A stretch of 64,000 bases of DNA from an uncultured Nioella sp. (GCA_947498125.1 CANMJH010000001.1:434001-498000); one strand, 5' to 3'. Numbered from the stretch's first letter, positions 16,374-24,648 are shown. Notes: generated by a model not told the origin, from the letters alone. Made by a program: numbers and translations.

Positions 16374-17456
16374 ATGGAACGAGATCCCAGAATTGCAGCT
16401 GAATTGCGAAAAGGGCGTGGTGCGGCCAGCAATCCCGATAACCGATTTGATCGCTTGGCGCGTCATGCGGTGGATGACGGGTGGAACATGGCCGAAGAAA
16501 TGACCCCTGTGCGCACCGAAGTAACTATCGAGACGCCGCGCACGGTGATCACGCGAAACGCGTCGCCGGATTTGTCTTTCGACCGGTCGATCAACCCCTA
16601 TCGCGGCTGCGAACATGGGTGCATCTATTGCTACGCGCGGCCCAGCCACGCCTATTTGGGCCTGTCGCCGGGCCTTGATTTTGAAACCAAACTGATCGCG
16701 CGCCCGGACGCGCCCAAAGTGCTTGAGGCTGAGCTGCGAAAGCCGCGCTATCGCTGTGCGCCGATCGCAATAGGGACCAATACCGATCCCTATCAACCGA
16801 TCGAAAAAGACCACCGCATCATGCGCGGCATTCTCGAGGTTTTGCAGGCATTTCGCCATCCGGTGGGCATTATCACCAAAGGCACCCTTATCGAACGTGA
16901 CATTGATATCTTGTCCGAAATGGCAGGGCAGGGCCTTGCGGCGGTCGGCATCTCTGTCACAACGCTCGATCCTGATCTGGCGCGCCGACTGGAGCCGCGT
17001 GTCCCGTCGCCCGCCCGCCGTCTGGCAGTGATCGAACGGTTGGCGCGCGCGGGCATTCCGGTGCGCTTGATGGCCTCTCCGATTATTCCGGGGCTGACAG
17101 ATCATGAGATTGAGAAGATCGTCCAAGCAGGCGCTGATGCTGGGGCTATCGCGGCGAGCATGATCACACTGCGCCTGCCCATTGAGGTCGCAGGCCTGTT
17201 CCGCGACTGGTTGGCCGAACACTGCCCGGACCGCGCCGCGCGGGTTATGGCGCGTGTGACCGAGATGCATGGCGGCAAAGAATACCAATCCGATTTCGGA
17301 ACGCGGATGAGCGGCACCGGCATTTACGCCGACCTTTTGAAACAACGCTTCCGAAGGGCGCGCCGCGCGGCGGGGCTGACCAAAGATTTGGCCAAACTCA
17401 ACACCGACGCATTTCGCCTGCCCCCGCGTGTCGGCGATCAGATGACGTTGCTTTGA
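16374..17456 (+). CDS. PA0069-family radical SAM protein (SplB-like)
   Basis: The CEHGCIYCYARPSH motif gives the [4Fe-4S] ligands C79, C83 and C86 (CX3CX2C). The flanking SFDRSINPYRGCEHGCIYCYA and IGTNTDPYQPIE segments are hallmarks of the PA0069/spore-photoproduct-lyase-like group. Radical SAM enzymes cleave SAM to a 5'-deoxyadenosyl radical; the substrate of this group is not established, but an exact SOS box in front suggests a role in DNA damage. I chose ATG 16374 (MERDPRIAAE) since relatives begin about 12 residues before the KGRGA motif; an earlier ATG at 16344 lies in the operator. It converges on the bmt-like gene across two large palindromes. Confidence 0.88.
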   Translation: MERDPRIAAELRKGRGAASNPDNRFDRLARHAVDDGWNMAEEMTPVRTEVTIETPRTVITRNASPDLSFDRSINPYRGCEHGCIYCYARPSHAYLGLSPGLDFETKLIARPDAPKVLEAELRKPRYRCAPIAIGTNTDPYQPIEKDHRIMRGILEVLQAFRHPVGIITKGTLIERDIDILSEMAGQGLAAVGISVTTLDPDLARRLEPRVPSPARRLAVIERLARAGIPVRLMASPIIPGLTDHEIEKIVQAGADAGAIAASMITLRLPIEVAGLFRDWLAEHCPDRAARVMARVTEMHGGKEYQSDFGTRMSGTGIYADLLKQRFRRARRAAGLTKDLAKLNTDAFRLPPRVGDQMTLL

Positions 17457-17467
17457 TGCGCAGAGCG

Positions 17468-17487
17468 ATATCTCGGTACCGAGATAT
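17468..17487. repeat. Perfect 20-bp palindrome (first of a pair)
   Basis: ATATCTCGGT followed by its exact reverse complement. It begins 12 bases after the stop of the radical SAM gene, 2 bases before a second perfect 20-bp palindrome, in the gap between convergent genes. In RNA it would form a cruciform-like or loop-free hairpin. It may act as a bidirectional terminator or mRNA end protector. Confidence 0.8.
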
Positions 17488-17489
17488 GC

Positions 17490-17509
17490 ATAATCCGTCG
17501 ACGGATTAT
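17490..17509. repeat. Perfect 20-bp palindrome (second of a pair, SalI core)
   Basis: ATAATCCGTC followed by its exact reverse complement, with CCGTCGACGG at its core. It is adjacent to the first palindrome and of the same length but a different sequence. Palindromes with a CCGTCGACGG core recur between genes in roseobacters as far as I recall; a genome count would test that. Confidence 0.8.
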
Positions 17510-17629
17510 CCGCCGCGCCCGCCAAATAGGGACGCGTTCGAGCGTCAGCGGATCTGATCGCGCCAATGCGCAGGGCATCAGATTTGATTTCCGCTGAATT
17601 AAACATGCCCGACGGCCTAGCCCCTTACG

Positions 17630-18643
17630 TTATTTGCGCCCGCGGCGCCGGTTTTGACGTGGAGCAACAGCGTTGCCATCCGTGCCATCGCTGTCAGAGG
17701 AAAAGCCGCCAATTTCGGCTGCAATCTCTTCAAGGCTGGGGGCAGGGCCCTTTGGCGTTTCTTCCAGCGCCTTGCGCATTGCACGCAAATGATCAGGCTG
17801 CGTGCCACAGCACCCGCCGATAATTTTTGCACCACTATCGCGTGCCATCACGGCATAACGCGCCATCAATTCTGGTGTGCCGTCGTAATGGATGTGGCCA
17901 TCGACATATTTCGGGATGCCAGCATTGCCCTTGGCAATAAAGGGGATCTCGCTGCCTGCGGCGCGGAAACCCAAAACGGTGCGCAGCAAGTCAGAGGCGC
18001 CGACACCACAATTTGCGCCGAAAGCAACAGGCGCGGGGTCAAGCCGGTCTGCAAGGCGGGACAGGTCGGCAGAGGTAAAGCCCATCATGGTCCGGCCCGC
18101 TGTGTCAAAACTCATCGTGCCACACCAAGGCATGCCCGCAAGGGTCGCGGCCTCGGCTGCGGCTTTGTATTCTTCAGGCGCCGAGATTGTCTCGACCCAC
18201 AGCACATCAGCGCCGCCTTCTTTCAGACCCTCGGCCTGCTCGTGGAACATCTCAACCGCCGACGCATGGGTGAGGGCGCCCATAGGCTCCATGATCTCGC
18301 CAGTTGGACCGATAGAACCCGCAACAACCACATCGCGGCCCGAGGCATCCGCAACCTCGCGGCCAATTTCAGCGGCCAAGCGGTTTAGCTCACGCACACG
18401 CGATTGGGAATCATGCAGCTTCAAACGCGCAGCGCTGCCGCCAAAGCTGTTGGTCAGAAAGATATCGGACCCTGCATCAACCGCACCTTTATAAAGCGTC
18501 GCGATCCGGTCTGGATGATCGGCATTCCACAATTCAGGCGAGTCGCCCGATTGCAGCCCCATATTAAACAGGGTCGTGCCAGTGGCCCCATCGGTCATCA
18601 GCCAGTCACGCTCGGTCAGGAGCCGGGAAAGCAGGTTGGTCAT
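17630..18643 (-). CDS. bmt: Betaine--homocysteine S-methyltransferase-like enzyme (Zn-dependent)
   Basis: The protein is a homocysteine S-methyltransferase-domain barrel: DGATGTTLFNMGL at the start, FLTNSFGGS, GSIGPTGEIMEPMG, then GANCG (Cys212) and GGCCGT (Cys278, Cys279). These three cysteines bind the zinc that activates homocysteine. Family members move a methyl group from betaine, S-methylmethionine, or a methylated corrinoid or folate to homocysteine, making methionine. In roseobacters this type is usually called Bmt. The C-terminus is a disordered acidic stretch ending in basic RQNRRRGRK, which is unusual for the family core. With the nearby corrinoid protein and the MttB-like enzyme it may form a demethylation route, but betaine as donor is only inferred. 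Confidence 0.8.
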   Translation of the reverse strand: MTNLLSRLLTERDWLMTDGATGTTLFNMGLQSGDSPELWNADHPDRIATLYKGAVDAGSDIFLTNSFGGSAARLKLHDSQSRVRELNRLAAEIGREVADASGRDVVVAGSIGPTGEIMEPMGALTHASAVEMFHEQAEGLKEGGADVLWVETISAPEEYKAAAEAATLAGMPWCGTMSFDTAGRTMMGFTSADLSRLADRLDPAPVAFGANCGVGASDLLRTVLGFRAAGSEIPFIAKGNAGIPKYVDGHIHYDGTPELMARYAVMARDSGAKIIGGCCGTQPDHLRAMRKALEETPKGPAPSLEEIAAEIGGFSSDSDGTDGNAVAPRQNRRRGRK

Positions 18644-18754
18644 GTCATATGTCTTTCAGAATTCTGTGCGCCCTTAAGAAACCCATGACCCCAAAGAGGC
18701 AAGCGCATTCTGCGCATAATCTTCATGAGCCAAATTGATCAAACGGCGCTGCCA

Positions 18755-18786
18755 AAAAGAAAACCGCCCGAAAAGTCCGGGCGGCT
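18755..18786 (-). terminator. Rho-independent terminator of the zeta-subunit gene
   Basis: On the minus strand CCGCCCG pairs with CGGGCGG around a 7-base loop, then TTTTCTTTTT follows. It begins about 28 bases after the stop codon of the gene at 18814-19128. Confidence 0.88.
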
Positions 18787-18813
18787 AAATTCGATGCATT
18801 CGCAAAAAGCGGT

Positions 18814-19128
18814 TTAGACTTCGTCCATCAACTGCGCTTTTGCCGTCACCAAAAGGGCGTTCATCTTGGTGCGGATATCTGCGTCAGACACTTTGCCATC
18901 CAGATCGCCCGATACTTTGCGCAGGACGTCCTCATCGCCGGCTTCTTCGAAATCGGACTTGATGACTTCGACCGCATAGGCGTCGGCATCTGCGCCGGTT
19001 TTCCCTAAAAGTTCGGCCGCCCAAAGACCCAGCAGTTTGTTCCGGCGCGCTTCGGCCTTGAACTGCATCTCTTCATCATGGGCAAATTTGTTTTCAAAGG
19101 CGCTTTCGCGATCATCAAAACTGGACAT
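18814..19128 (-). CDS. F1-ATPase inhibitor zeta subunit (DUF1476)
   Basis: The 104-residue protein starts MSSFDDRESAFENKFAHDEEMQFKAEARRNKLLGLWAAELLG, the family signature. It continues with the four-helix bundle part (DADAYAVEVIKSDFEEAGDEDVLRKV). In Paracoccus and other alphaproteobacteria the zeta subunit inserts its N-terminal helix into the F1 motor and blocks ATP hydrolysis when the membrane is de-energised. ATG 19128 has GGAGAGA upstream; a longer frame to 19218 has no support. It is a monocistronic gene with its own terminator, divergent from purC. Confidence 0.9.
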   Translation of the reverse strand: MSSFDDRESAFENKFAHDEEMQFKAEARRNKLLGLWAAELLGKTGADADAYAVEVIKSDFEEAGDEDVLRKVSGDLDGKVSDADIRTKMNALLVTAKAQLMDEV

Positions 19129-19313
19129 TGGTATTCTCTCCCTTTGGGGGCCATCATATGGTTTCCCTTCCAGATATCGTGCCTTTTGGCCTTGATACAA
19201 GTCAAACCCGCGCGCCATCTTGCGACGCGCCCAAGTTTATCTTATAGCCCGCGCAACCTCACATGCCATCCTTGCACATCGTCAGGGCTGGCCCGAATTT
19301 TCCTGGAGACACC

Positions 19314-20075
19314 ATGGCACGGCGTAAGATGATCTATGAAGGCAAAGCCAAGATCCTCTATGAAGGTCCCGAGCCTGGCACACTTGTCCAGTATTTTAAG
19401 GATGATGCGACCGCATTTAACGCTGAAAAGCGGGATGTGATCGAAGGCAAAGGCGTGCTGAATAACCGCCTGTCCGAGTTTTTCATGACCGGTCTGGCCA
19501 ATATCGGCATTCCAACGCATTTCATTCGCCGCCTGAACATGCGCGAGCAACTGATCCGCGCCGTTGAGATTGTTCCGCTCGAAGTTATTGTGCGAAATTA
19601 CGCCGCAGGCACCATGGCAAAGCGCCTTGGGATGGAAGAGGGCACACAGCTGCCGCGCCCGGTTGTTGAGTTTTCCTACAAAAACGACGACCTTGGCGAT
19701 CCGCTGGTACCCGAAGAATATATCATCGCCTTTGGCTGGGCCAATCAGCAGGATCTGGATGACATCATCGCGCTTGCACTGCGTGTGAATGACTTCATGT
19801 CGGGCGTCATGATGGGCGTCGGCATCAAATTGATCGATTTCAAGATCGAGATTGGCCGTGTCTATGATGGCGACTTCATGCGCCTTATCATTGCCGATGA
19901 GATCAGCCCCGATAGCTGCCGCTTGTGGGATATCGAAACCGGCCAGAAGCTGGACAAAGACGTCTTCCGCCGTGATCTGGGCAGCCTGACCGACGCTTAC
20001 ACTGAAGTGGCCCGCCGCTTGGGTGTTCTGCCCAAAACCAGTGCGACCGGGGCAAAACCAACACTGATAAACTGA
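19314..20075 (+). CDS. purC: Phosphoribosylaminoimidazole-succinocarboxamide synthase (SAICAR synthetase)
   Basis: PurC joins aspartate to CAIR with ATP. The sequence shows [16 protein letters not shown] at the start, then [31 protein letters not shown], a [10 protein letters not shown] stretch and the signature [16 protein letters not shown]. Its 253 residues are the normal size. ATG 19314 ([10 protein letters not shown]) has GGAG 5 bases ahead; the frame continues upstream without a good start. The stop TGA shares one base with the ATG of the RraB-like gene, so translation is coupled. Confidence 0.95.
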   Translation: MARRKMIYEGKAKILYEGPEPGTLVQYFKDDATAFNAEKRDVIEGKGVLNNRLSEFFMTGLANIGIPTHFIRRLNMREQLIRAVEIVPLEVIVRNYAAGTMAKRLGMEEGTQLPRPVVEFSYKNDDLGDPLVPEEYIIAFGWANQQDLDDIIALALRVNDFMSGVMMGVGIKLIDFKIEIGRVYDGDFMRLIIADEISPDSCRLWDIETGQKLDKDVFRRDLGSLTDAYTEVARRLGVLPKTSATGAKPTLIN

Positions 20076-20554
20076 TGGATATTGTCCTTTACGCTATCAT
20101 CGGAGCCGTGCTTTTGGGTCCGATTGTCATTTGGCAACGCCGTCCTCGCTTTCCTAAGACGGCGGCAGATTTGCAATCGGACAATTTTCAAAAACTGTAT
20201 GATGGCCAGAACCGATTTTTTGGCTCAAAAGAGGCAAATGATGCAGTTCGCCTTCGACTAAGAGAACAAGGCGATGACCTGTCATCAGAGAGAATAGTCG
20301 ATCATTTCGCGGCTGTAGTGCAAGAGCAGGATGCGGCTTCCTATTCGAAGCTTTCTGAAATATTACAGACGGCAGGCTTCACTGTTGGTAATCAAGGCAC
20401 CGATAGACCTGACTACATTCAGTTTTCAAAAGCCACGACCATTTCTTCGATGGTATTCGACAAAAAAACAATGGAACTCAACGATTTCCTCTATGAGCAT
20501 GGCTGGCAATATGATGGCTGGGGATGTGCTGTTGTGACAACAAAGGAAGACTAA
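20075..20554 (+). CDS. Membrane-anchored RraB-like protein (possible RNase E regulator)
   Basis: One N-terminal transmembrane helix (IVLYAIIGAVLLGPIVIW) is followed by a soluble region. The last 80 residues contain TISSMVFDKKTMELNDFLYEHGWQYDGWGCAVVT, which resembles the RraB family (ribonuclease E inhibitor) with its conserved GW-x-YDGWG ending. If so it could modulate RNase E, whose gene lies 5 kb downstream. It sits between purC and purS with 1-base coupling on its left and 1 base on its right, an unexpected place, and its codon use looks less GC-biased than the pur genes. The assignment rests on the C-terminal motif only. Confidence 0.55.
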   Translation: MDIVLYAIIGAVLLGPIVIWQRRPRFPKTAADLQSDNFQKLYDGQNRFFGSKEANDAVRLRLREQGDDLSSERIVDHFAAVVQEQDAASYSKLSEILQTAGFTVGNQGTDRPDYIQFSKATTISSMVFDKKTMELNDFLYEHGWQYDGWGCAVVTTKED

Positions 20555-20555
20555 C

Positions 20556-20786
20556 GTGAAAGCCACCGTAACCGTGATGTTGAAAAACGGCGTTCTGGAT
20601 CCTCAGGGCGAGGCGATCCGCCATGCGCTTGGGGCGCTTGGCTTTGAGGGCGTTGAAGGCGTCCGCAAAGGCAAAGTGATTGAGCTGGATCTGGCCGATG
20701 GCACCACCGAAGCGCAAGTGACCGATATGTGCGAAAAGCTGCTCGCCAATACCGTGATCGAAAGCTACAGCGTGGAGCTGGGCTGA
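20556..20786 (+). CDS. purS: Phosphoribosylformylglycinamidine synthase subunit PurS
   Basis: The 76-residue protein is the small bridging subunit of the three-part FGAM synthase (PurS, PurQ, PurL), which helps move ammonia from PurQ to PurL. It shows the family pattern KATVTVMLKNGVLDPQGEAI, RHALGALGFEGVEGVRKGK and a last strand ANTVIESYSVEL. It starts with GTG, with AAGGA upstream. The stop TGA overlaps the ATG of purQ by one base. Confidence 0.93.
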   Translation: MKATVTVMLKNGVLDPQGEAIRHALGALGFEGVEGVRKGKVIELDLADGTTEAQVTDMCEKLLANTVIESYSVELG

Positions 20787-21454
20787 TGAAAGCGGCGGTC
20801 ATTGTCTTCCCGGGGTCCAATTGCGACCGAGATCTGAAAGTTGCGTTTGAGCGGGCCGGGTTCGAGACCCAGATGGTGTGGCACAAAGACAGCGCCTTGC
20901 CAGAAGGCATCGACCTGATTGGCGTGCCGGGCGGTTTCTCTTACGGCGATTATCTGCGTTGCGGGGCCATTGCTGCACAATCGCCCATCGGCAAGGCCGT
21001 TGTGGCGCATGCCAACCGGGGCGGGTATATTTTCGGTGTTTGCAATGGGTTCCAGATCCTGACCGAGATGCAGCTTTTGCCGGGCGCGTTGCTACAAAAT
21101 GCCGGGATCAAATATATCTGTAAGTCGGTTGGCTTGAGTGTCGAAACCACCGACAGCGCCTTTACCTCGGACTATTCCAAGGGGCAGGTCGTGACCGTGC
21201 CCGTTGCCCATCACGAGGGCAATTACACAGCGGACCCAGAGACTTTGGCCGCGCTGAAGGGCGAAGATCGAGTCGCGTTCCGCTATACAGATAACCCCAA
21301 TGGGTCGGATGATAATATCGCGGGAATTCTCAGCGAAAATCGCCGGGTGCTGGGCATGATGCCTCATCCTGAACGGATGTCGGAAGCGGCTCATGGCGGC
21401 ACCGATGGCGCGGCGCTTTTTTCTGGATTGGCCGGGGCATTGGTCAGCGCCTGA
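20786..21454 (+). CDS. purQ: Phosphoribosylformylglycinamidine synthase subunit PurQ (glutaminase)
   Basis: A class I glutamine amidotransferase, it supplies ammonia to PurL. Visible are AAVIVFPGSNCDRD, the oxyanion region GGFSYGDYLR, the nucleophile motif FGVCNGFQIL (catalytic Cys) and the His-Glu pair in MMPHPERM near the end. Its 222 residues are normal. ATG 20786 overlaps the purS stop. PurL is not present directly downstream, since the dctB-like gene follows, so the large subunit must be encoded elsewhere. Confidence 0.95.
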   Translation: MKAAVIVFPGSNCDRDLKVAFERAGFETQMVWHKDSALPEGIDLIGVPGGFSYGDYLRCGAIAAQSPIGKAVVAHANRGGYIFGVCNGFQILTEMQLLPGALLQNAGIKYICKSVGLSVETTDSAFTSDYSKGQVVTVPVAHHEGNYTADPETLAALKGEDRVAFRYTDNPNGSDDNIAGILSENRRVLGMMPHPERMSEAAHGGTDGAALFSGLAGALVSA

Positions 21455-21496
21455 CTTGGGCTTGAGCATGCCGCCCATCGGGCCTAGATTCGCCCT

Positions 21497-23263
21497 ATGA
21501 CCCAATCGACTGGCAATTCATCAAAACCACGCGCGCCCAATCTTCGGCGCGCTTGGTTCCTGCGCGGTCTGATGGTGCTGTTTCTGGCGATCGCGGTTGG
21601 CGTCGTCTGGGTTTCGAATTTCTGGCTGACGCAGCGCTTTACCGAAACCACGCGCAGCCGGGCCGAACTGCGCCTTGCGCTTTATTCCGGCTCGATCATT
21701 TCCGAGCTGCAGCGAAATTCTGTCGTTCCGCTTTTGCTTAGCCGTGATCCCACGCTGACCCGTTCACTGGTTGCGTCAGACTATTCGACCACGTCGCAGC
21801 GCCTGATTTCCTATCGCGAAGAAATTGGCGCAGAATCGTTGGTTCTTTTGGACCGCGAGGGCAGGGTGGTTGCTGCAACCGACCGAAATCAAATCGGCGA
21901 AAATCGTAGCACCGAGCCTTATTTTGTTCAGGCTTTACGCAGTGAGGACACCGTCTTTACCACGTCAGAGCTGGACACTGGTGCCTTTGATTTCACCTTT
22001 GCCAGACAGGTCGATATTGACGGACAACTTTTCGGTGTGATCTTGGTCAAGGTCGATCTGGGACGTCTGGAAGACCGCTGGCGTGGCACATCAGAGGCGG
22101 TATTCGTGGCCAATTCTGAAGGCCATATCATCCTTTCCACCGAGCCGCGCTGGCGCGGACATGAAGAGCTTGAGGCCGTCGAATTACGCTCGCCGAACTC
22201 GGCCATTCAACGTGCGATTGAAACGGCTGGCGACTGGGCCTTCTCTGCTGCGGGTCCATATTTCTCGGGATCGACGACTCTGCGCCTTGAAAGCCGCATC
22301 CCGTTTCGGGGATGGCGGCTTGTAAGCTTTACCGCCTATGCCTCGGTTCGCGAACGCGTAAACTCGGTTCTGGCGCTCGAAATCATGGGATTCGCATTGC
22401 TTTTAGCGGGGGGCTTTTATGTTTTGAGCCGCCGGGCGCGATCTCAATCGGTCTTCTTCCAACGGGAATCGGCAGAGCTTCGCCGGTTGAACATTCGCCT
22501 GCAGCGGGAAATTGCCGAACGCCAAAAGGTCGAACGCAACCTCGAAGAGGCCGAAGCGAGCCTTCAGCAAAGCTCGAAACTAGCGGCATTGGGCGAGATG
22601 TCTGCGGCCGTCAGTCACGAGCTAAATCAACCGCTTGCGGCGATGAAAACTTATCTGGCCGGGGCCAAGCTGTTGTTGCAACGCAGGCGGCCCGATGAGG
22701 CGCTGTCTTCGTTCCAAAGGATCGACGATCTTTTGGACCGAATGGGCGCCATTACCCGGCAGCTAAAATCCTATGCCAGAAAGGGCGGAGACGCGTTTCA
22801 GGACGTTGATATAAGGGCGGCGCTCAGCTCGGCTTTGACGATGATGGAACCACAGCTTCGACAGATGGTGGTTGAGATCACTCAAACCATGCCGCGTGAG
22901 CCTGTCATGGTCCATGCGGACCGGCTTCGTCTTGAGCAGGTTATCATTAACCTATTGCGCAATGCGCTGGATGCGATGAAGGGCATTGATACCCGCGAGC
23001 TTGACCTGATTATTGCCGAGGGTGATGACGTTATTCTGACCGTTCGCGACAATGGTGGGGGGATTGACGATCTCGACGCTTTGTTCGAGCCCTTCTACAC
23101 AACGAAAAAGCCCGGCGATGGTGTCGGCCTTGGTTTGGCGATCTCATCTGGGATCGTGAAAGACCTTGGCGGGCGGCTTACGGCGCGCAATGCGGAAAAT
23201 GGCGGAGCTGTCTTCGAGGTTCGTCTGCCGCGTGCCGCCCAAGCGCATGAAGCCGCCGAGTAA
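21497..23263 (+). CDS. dctB: DctB-type C4-dicarboxylate sensor histidine kinase
   Basis: A transmembrane helix (about residues 22-45) leads to a large periplasmic double-Cache/PAS-like sensor (about 46-295), with YREEIGAESLVLLDREGRVVAATDRNQIGENRS like DctB. A second membrane helix (about 297-315) follows, then a coiled-coil linker (RLQREIAERQKVERNLEEAEASL). The kinase core has AAVSHELNQPLAAMKTY (His374), NLLRNALDAM, RDNGGGI and GVGLGLAISSGI. DctB senses C4-dicarboxylates such as succinate and phosphorylates DctD to turn on their uptake. The DctD-like gene follows after 21 bases; no dctPQM transport genes are in the window. Confidence 0.88.
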   Translation: MTQSTGNSSKPRAPNLRRAWFLRGLMVLFLAIAVGVVWVSNFWLTQRFTETTRSRAELRLALYSGSIISELQRNSVVPLLLSRDPTLTRSLVASDYSTTSQRLISYREEIGAESLVLLDREGRVVAATDRNQIGENRSTEPYFVQALRSEDTVFTTSELDTGAFDFTFARQVDIDGQLFGVILVKVDLGRLEDRWRGTSEAVFVANSEGHIILSTEPRWRGHEELEAVELRSPNSAIQRAIETAGDWAFSAAGPYFSGSTTLRLESRIPFRGWRLVSFTAYASVRERVNSVLALEIMGFALLLAGGFYVLSRRARSQSVFFQRESAELRRLNIRLQREIAERQKVERNLEEAEASLQQSSKLAALGEMSAAVSHELNQPLAAMKTYLAGAKLLLQRRRPDEALSSFQRIDDLLDRMGAITRQLKSYARKGGDAFQDVDIRAALSSALTMMEPQLRQMVVEITQTMPREPVMVHADRLRLEQVIINLLRNALDAMKGIDTRELDLIIAEGDDVILTVRDNGGGIDDLDALFEPFYTTKKPGDGVGLGLAISSGIVKDLGGRLTARNAENGGAVFEVRLPRAAQAHEAAE

Positions 23264-23284
23264 CGAGGCAGAAAAGGAAGTGCG

Positions 23285-24604
23285 ATGCGAATAGCAATCG
23301 TCGACGATGAACAGGATATGCGCCAATCGATCAGCCAATGGCTGGCGCTGTCGGGGTTCGAAACCGAAACTTATTCCGGCGCGGAAGAGGCGCTGAAACA
23401 TATCGGGCCAGATTTTTCCGGTGTGGTGGTGACGGATATCAAAATGCCCGGAATGGACGGCATGGCCTTTCTAAAACGCCTGATGGGCATGGATAGCGCA
23501 TTGCCGGTGATTATGATCACAGGTCACGGCGACGTTCCTATGGCAGTCGAGGCGATGCGGCTTGGCGCTTATGATTTCTTGGAAAAGCCGTTTAACCCTG
23601 ACCGGATGACCGAACTGGCCAAACGGGCAGGTCAGGCACGACGCCTGACCTTGGACAACCGGGCGCTTCGGCGCGAATTGTCGGACGGAACCGTTCTGAT
23701 GCGCAAGCTGATTGGCTCATCACCCGTGATGGAACGACTGCGTGAGGACATTCTGGATCTGGGACAGGCCGATGGCCATGTTCTGATCACGGGCGAAACC
23801 GGAACTGGCAAAACGCTAGTGGCCCATGCGCTGCATGCGGTTGGACCGCGCGCAGGCAAGCCCTTGGTGCCTGTTTCCTGCGCCGCGCATGACGAAGCCT
23901 CGCTTGGCGCAATGCTGTTTGGGCCTGTGGGCGAGGGGCAAAACCTGCCCTTGATCGAACAAGCGCGCGGCGGCTCGCTATTGCTGGAAGATATCGAAGC
24001 ACTGCCGCAGGCTCTGCAAGCCCGGCTGTTGACCACGATCAATGATATGGGCAACCCGGCTGAAACCCGGATCGTCGCGATTTGTAACGCGTCTGACCCT
24101 GATACGGGTTGCGAAAAGGCGTTGAGGCCAGATCTGTTTTACCGCCTTGCTGCAATGCGGATCGATTTGCCAGCGCTACGCGTGCGCGGCGAAGATATCC
24201 TGACGCTTTTCAATCGGTTTGGTGAACAATTTGCGGAAGAATATGGCACCGACGCGCCGCAAGTGACGGCGCAAGAGGCCGCACAGCTTTTGCAAGCGCC
24301 ATGGCCGGGTAACGTGCGCCAACTGATCAACATCGCAGAACGCGCGATTTTGCAGCAGCGCCGGGGGTCAGGCTCCATTGCCTCGCTTTTGATGGCGGAA
24401 GGCGAAGAGAACACTCCGCAGGTGGATGGCGAAGGCAAGCCTTTGAAGGAATATGTCGAAGCCTTTGAACGCATGTTGATCGACAACACCATGCGCCGTC
24501 ACCGCGGCTCGATCGCATCTGTTATGGAAGAACTTTGTCTGCCGCGCCGGACGCTGAATGAGAAGATGGCGAAGTACGGTCTGAGCCGGTCGGATTATCT
24601 GTAA
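23285..24604 (+). CDS. dctD: DctD-like NtrC-family response regulator lacking the GAFTGA loop
   Basis: The receiver domain (1-120) is intact, with VDDEQD, Asp51 in TDIKMPG and a later lysine in FLEKPFNP. The AAA+ domain (about 140-370) has Walker A GETGTGKT. The segment that normally carries GAFTGA reads FGPVGEGQNLPL and is shortened, and Walker B reads SLLLEDIEALP, with the usual DE order reversed to ED. The C-terminal Fis-type helix-turn-helix (RRHRGSIASVMEELCLPRRTLNEKMAKYGL) is present. GAFTGA contacts sigma-54, so this regulator may work with sigma-70, as known for Rhodobacter capsulatus NtrC, or as a repressor. It is in one operon with dctB. Confidence 0.85.
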   Translation: MRIAIVDDEQDMRQSISQWLALSGFETETYSGAEEALKHIGPDFSGVVVTDIKMPGMDGMAFLKRLMGMDSALPVIMITGHGDVPMAVEAMRLGAYDFLEKPFNPDRMTELAKRAGQARRLTLDNRALRRELSDGTVLMRKLIGSSPVMERLREDILDLGQADGHVLITGETGTGKTLVAHALHAVGPRAGKPLVPVSCAAHDEASLGAMLFGPVGEGQNLPLIEQARGGSLLLEDIEALPQALQARLLTTINDMGNPAETRIVAICNASDPDTGCEKALRPDLFYRLAAMRIDLPALRVRGEDILTLFNRFGEQFAEEYGTDAPQVTAQEAAQLLQAPWPGNVRQLINIAERAILQQRRGSGSIASLLMAEGEENTPQVDGEGKPLKEYVEAFERMLIDNTMRRHRGSIASVMEELCLPRRTLNEKMAKYGLSRSDYL

Positions 24605-24648
24605 CCGAATATCGACGGATCGGTTTTACGGCGATCCGCACAGAATTG

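Noticed and set aside
16350-17606. Long open frame of 418 codons on the minus strand opposite the radical SAM gene
   Set aside because: It is fully antisense to a gene with clear radical SAM motifs, has no ribosome site, and gives an Arg/His/Gln-rich peptide typical of the complement of GC-rich coding sequence.
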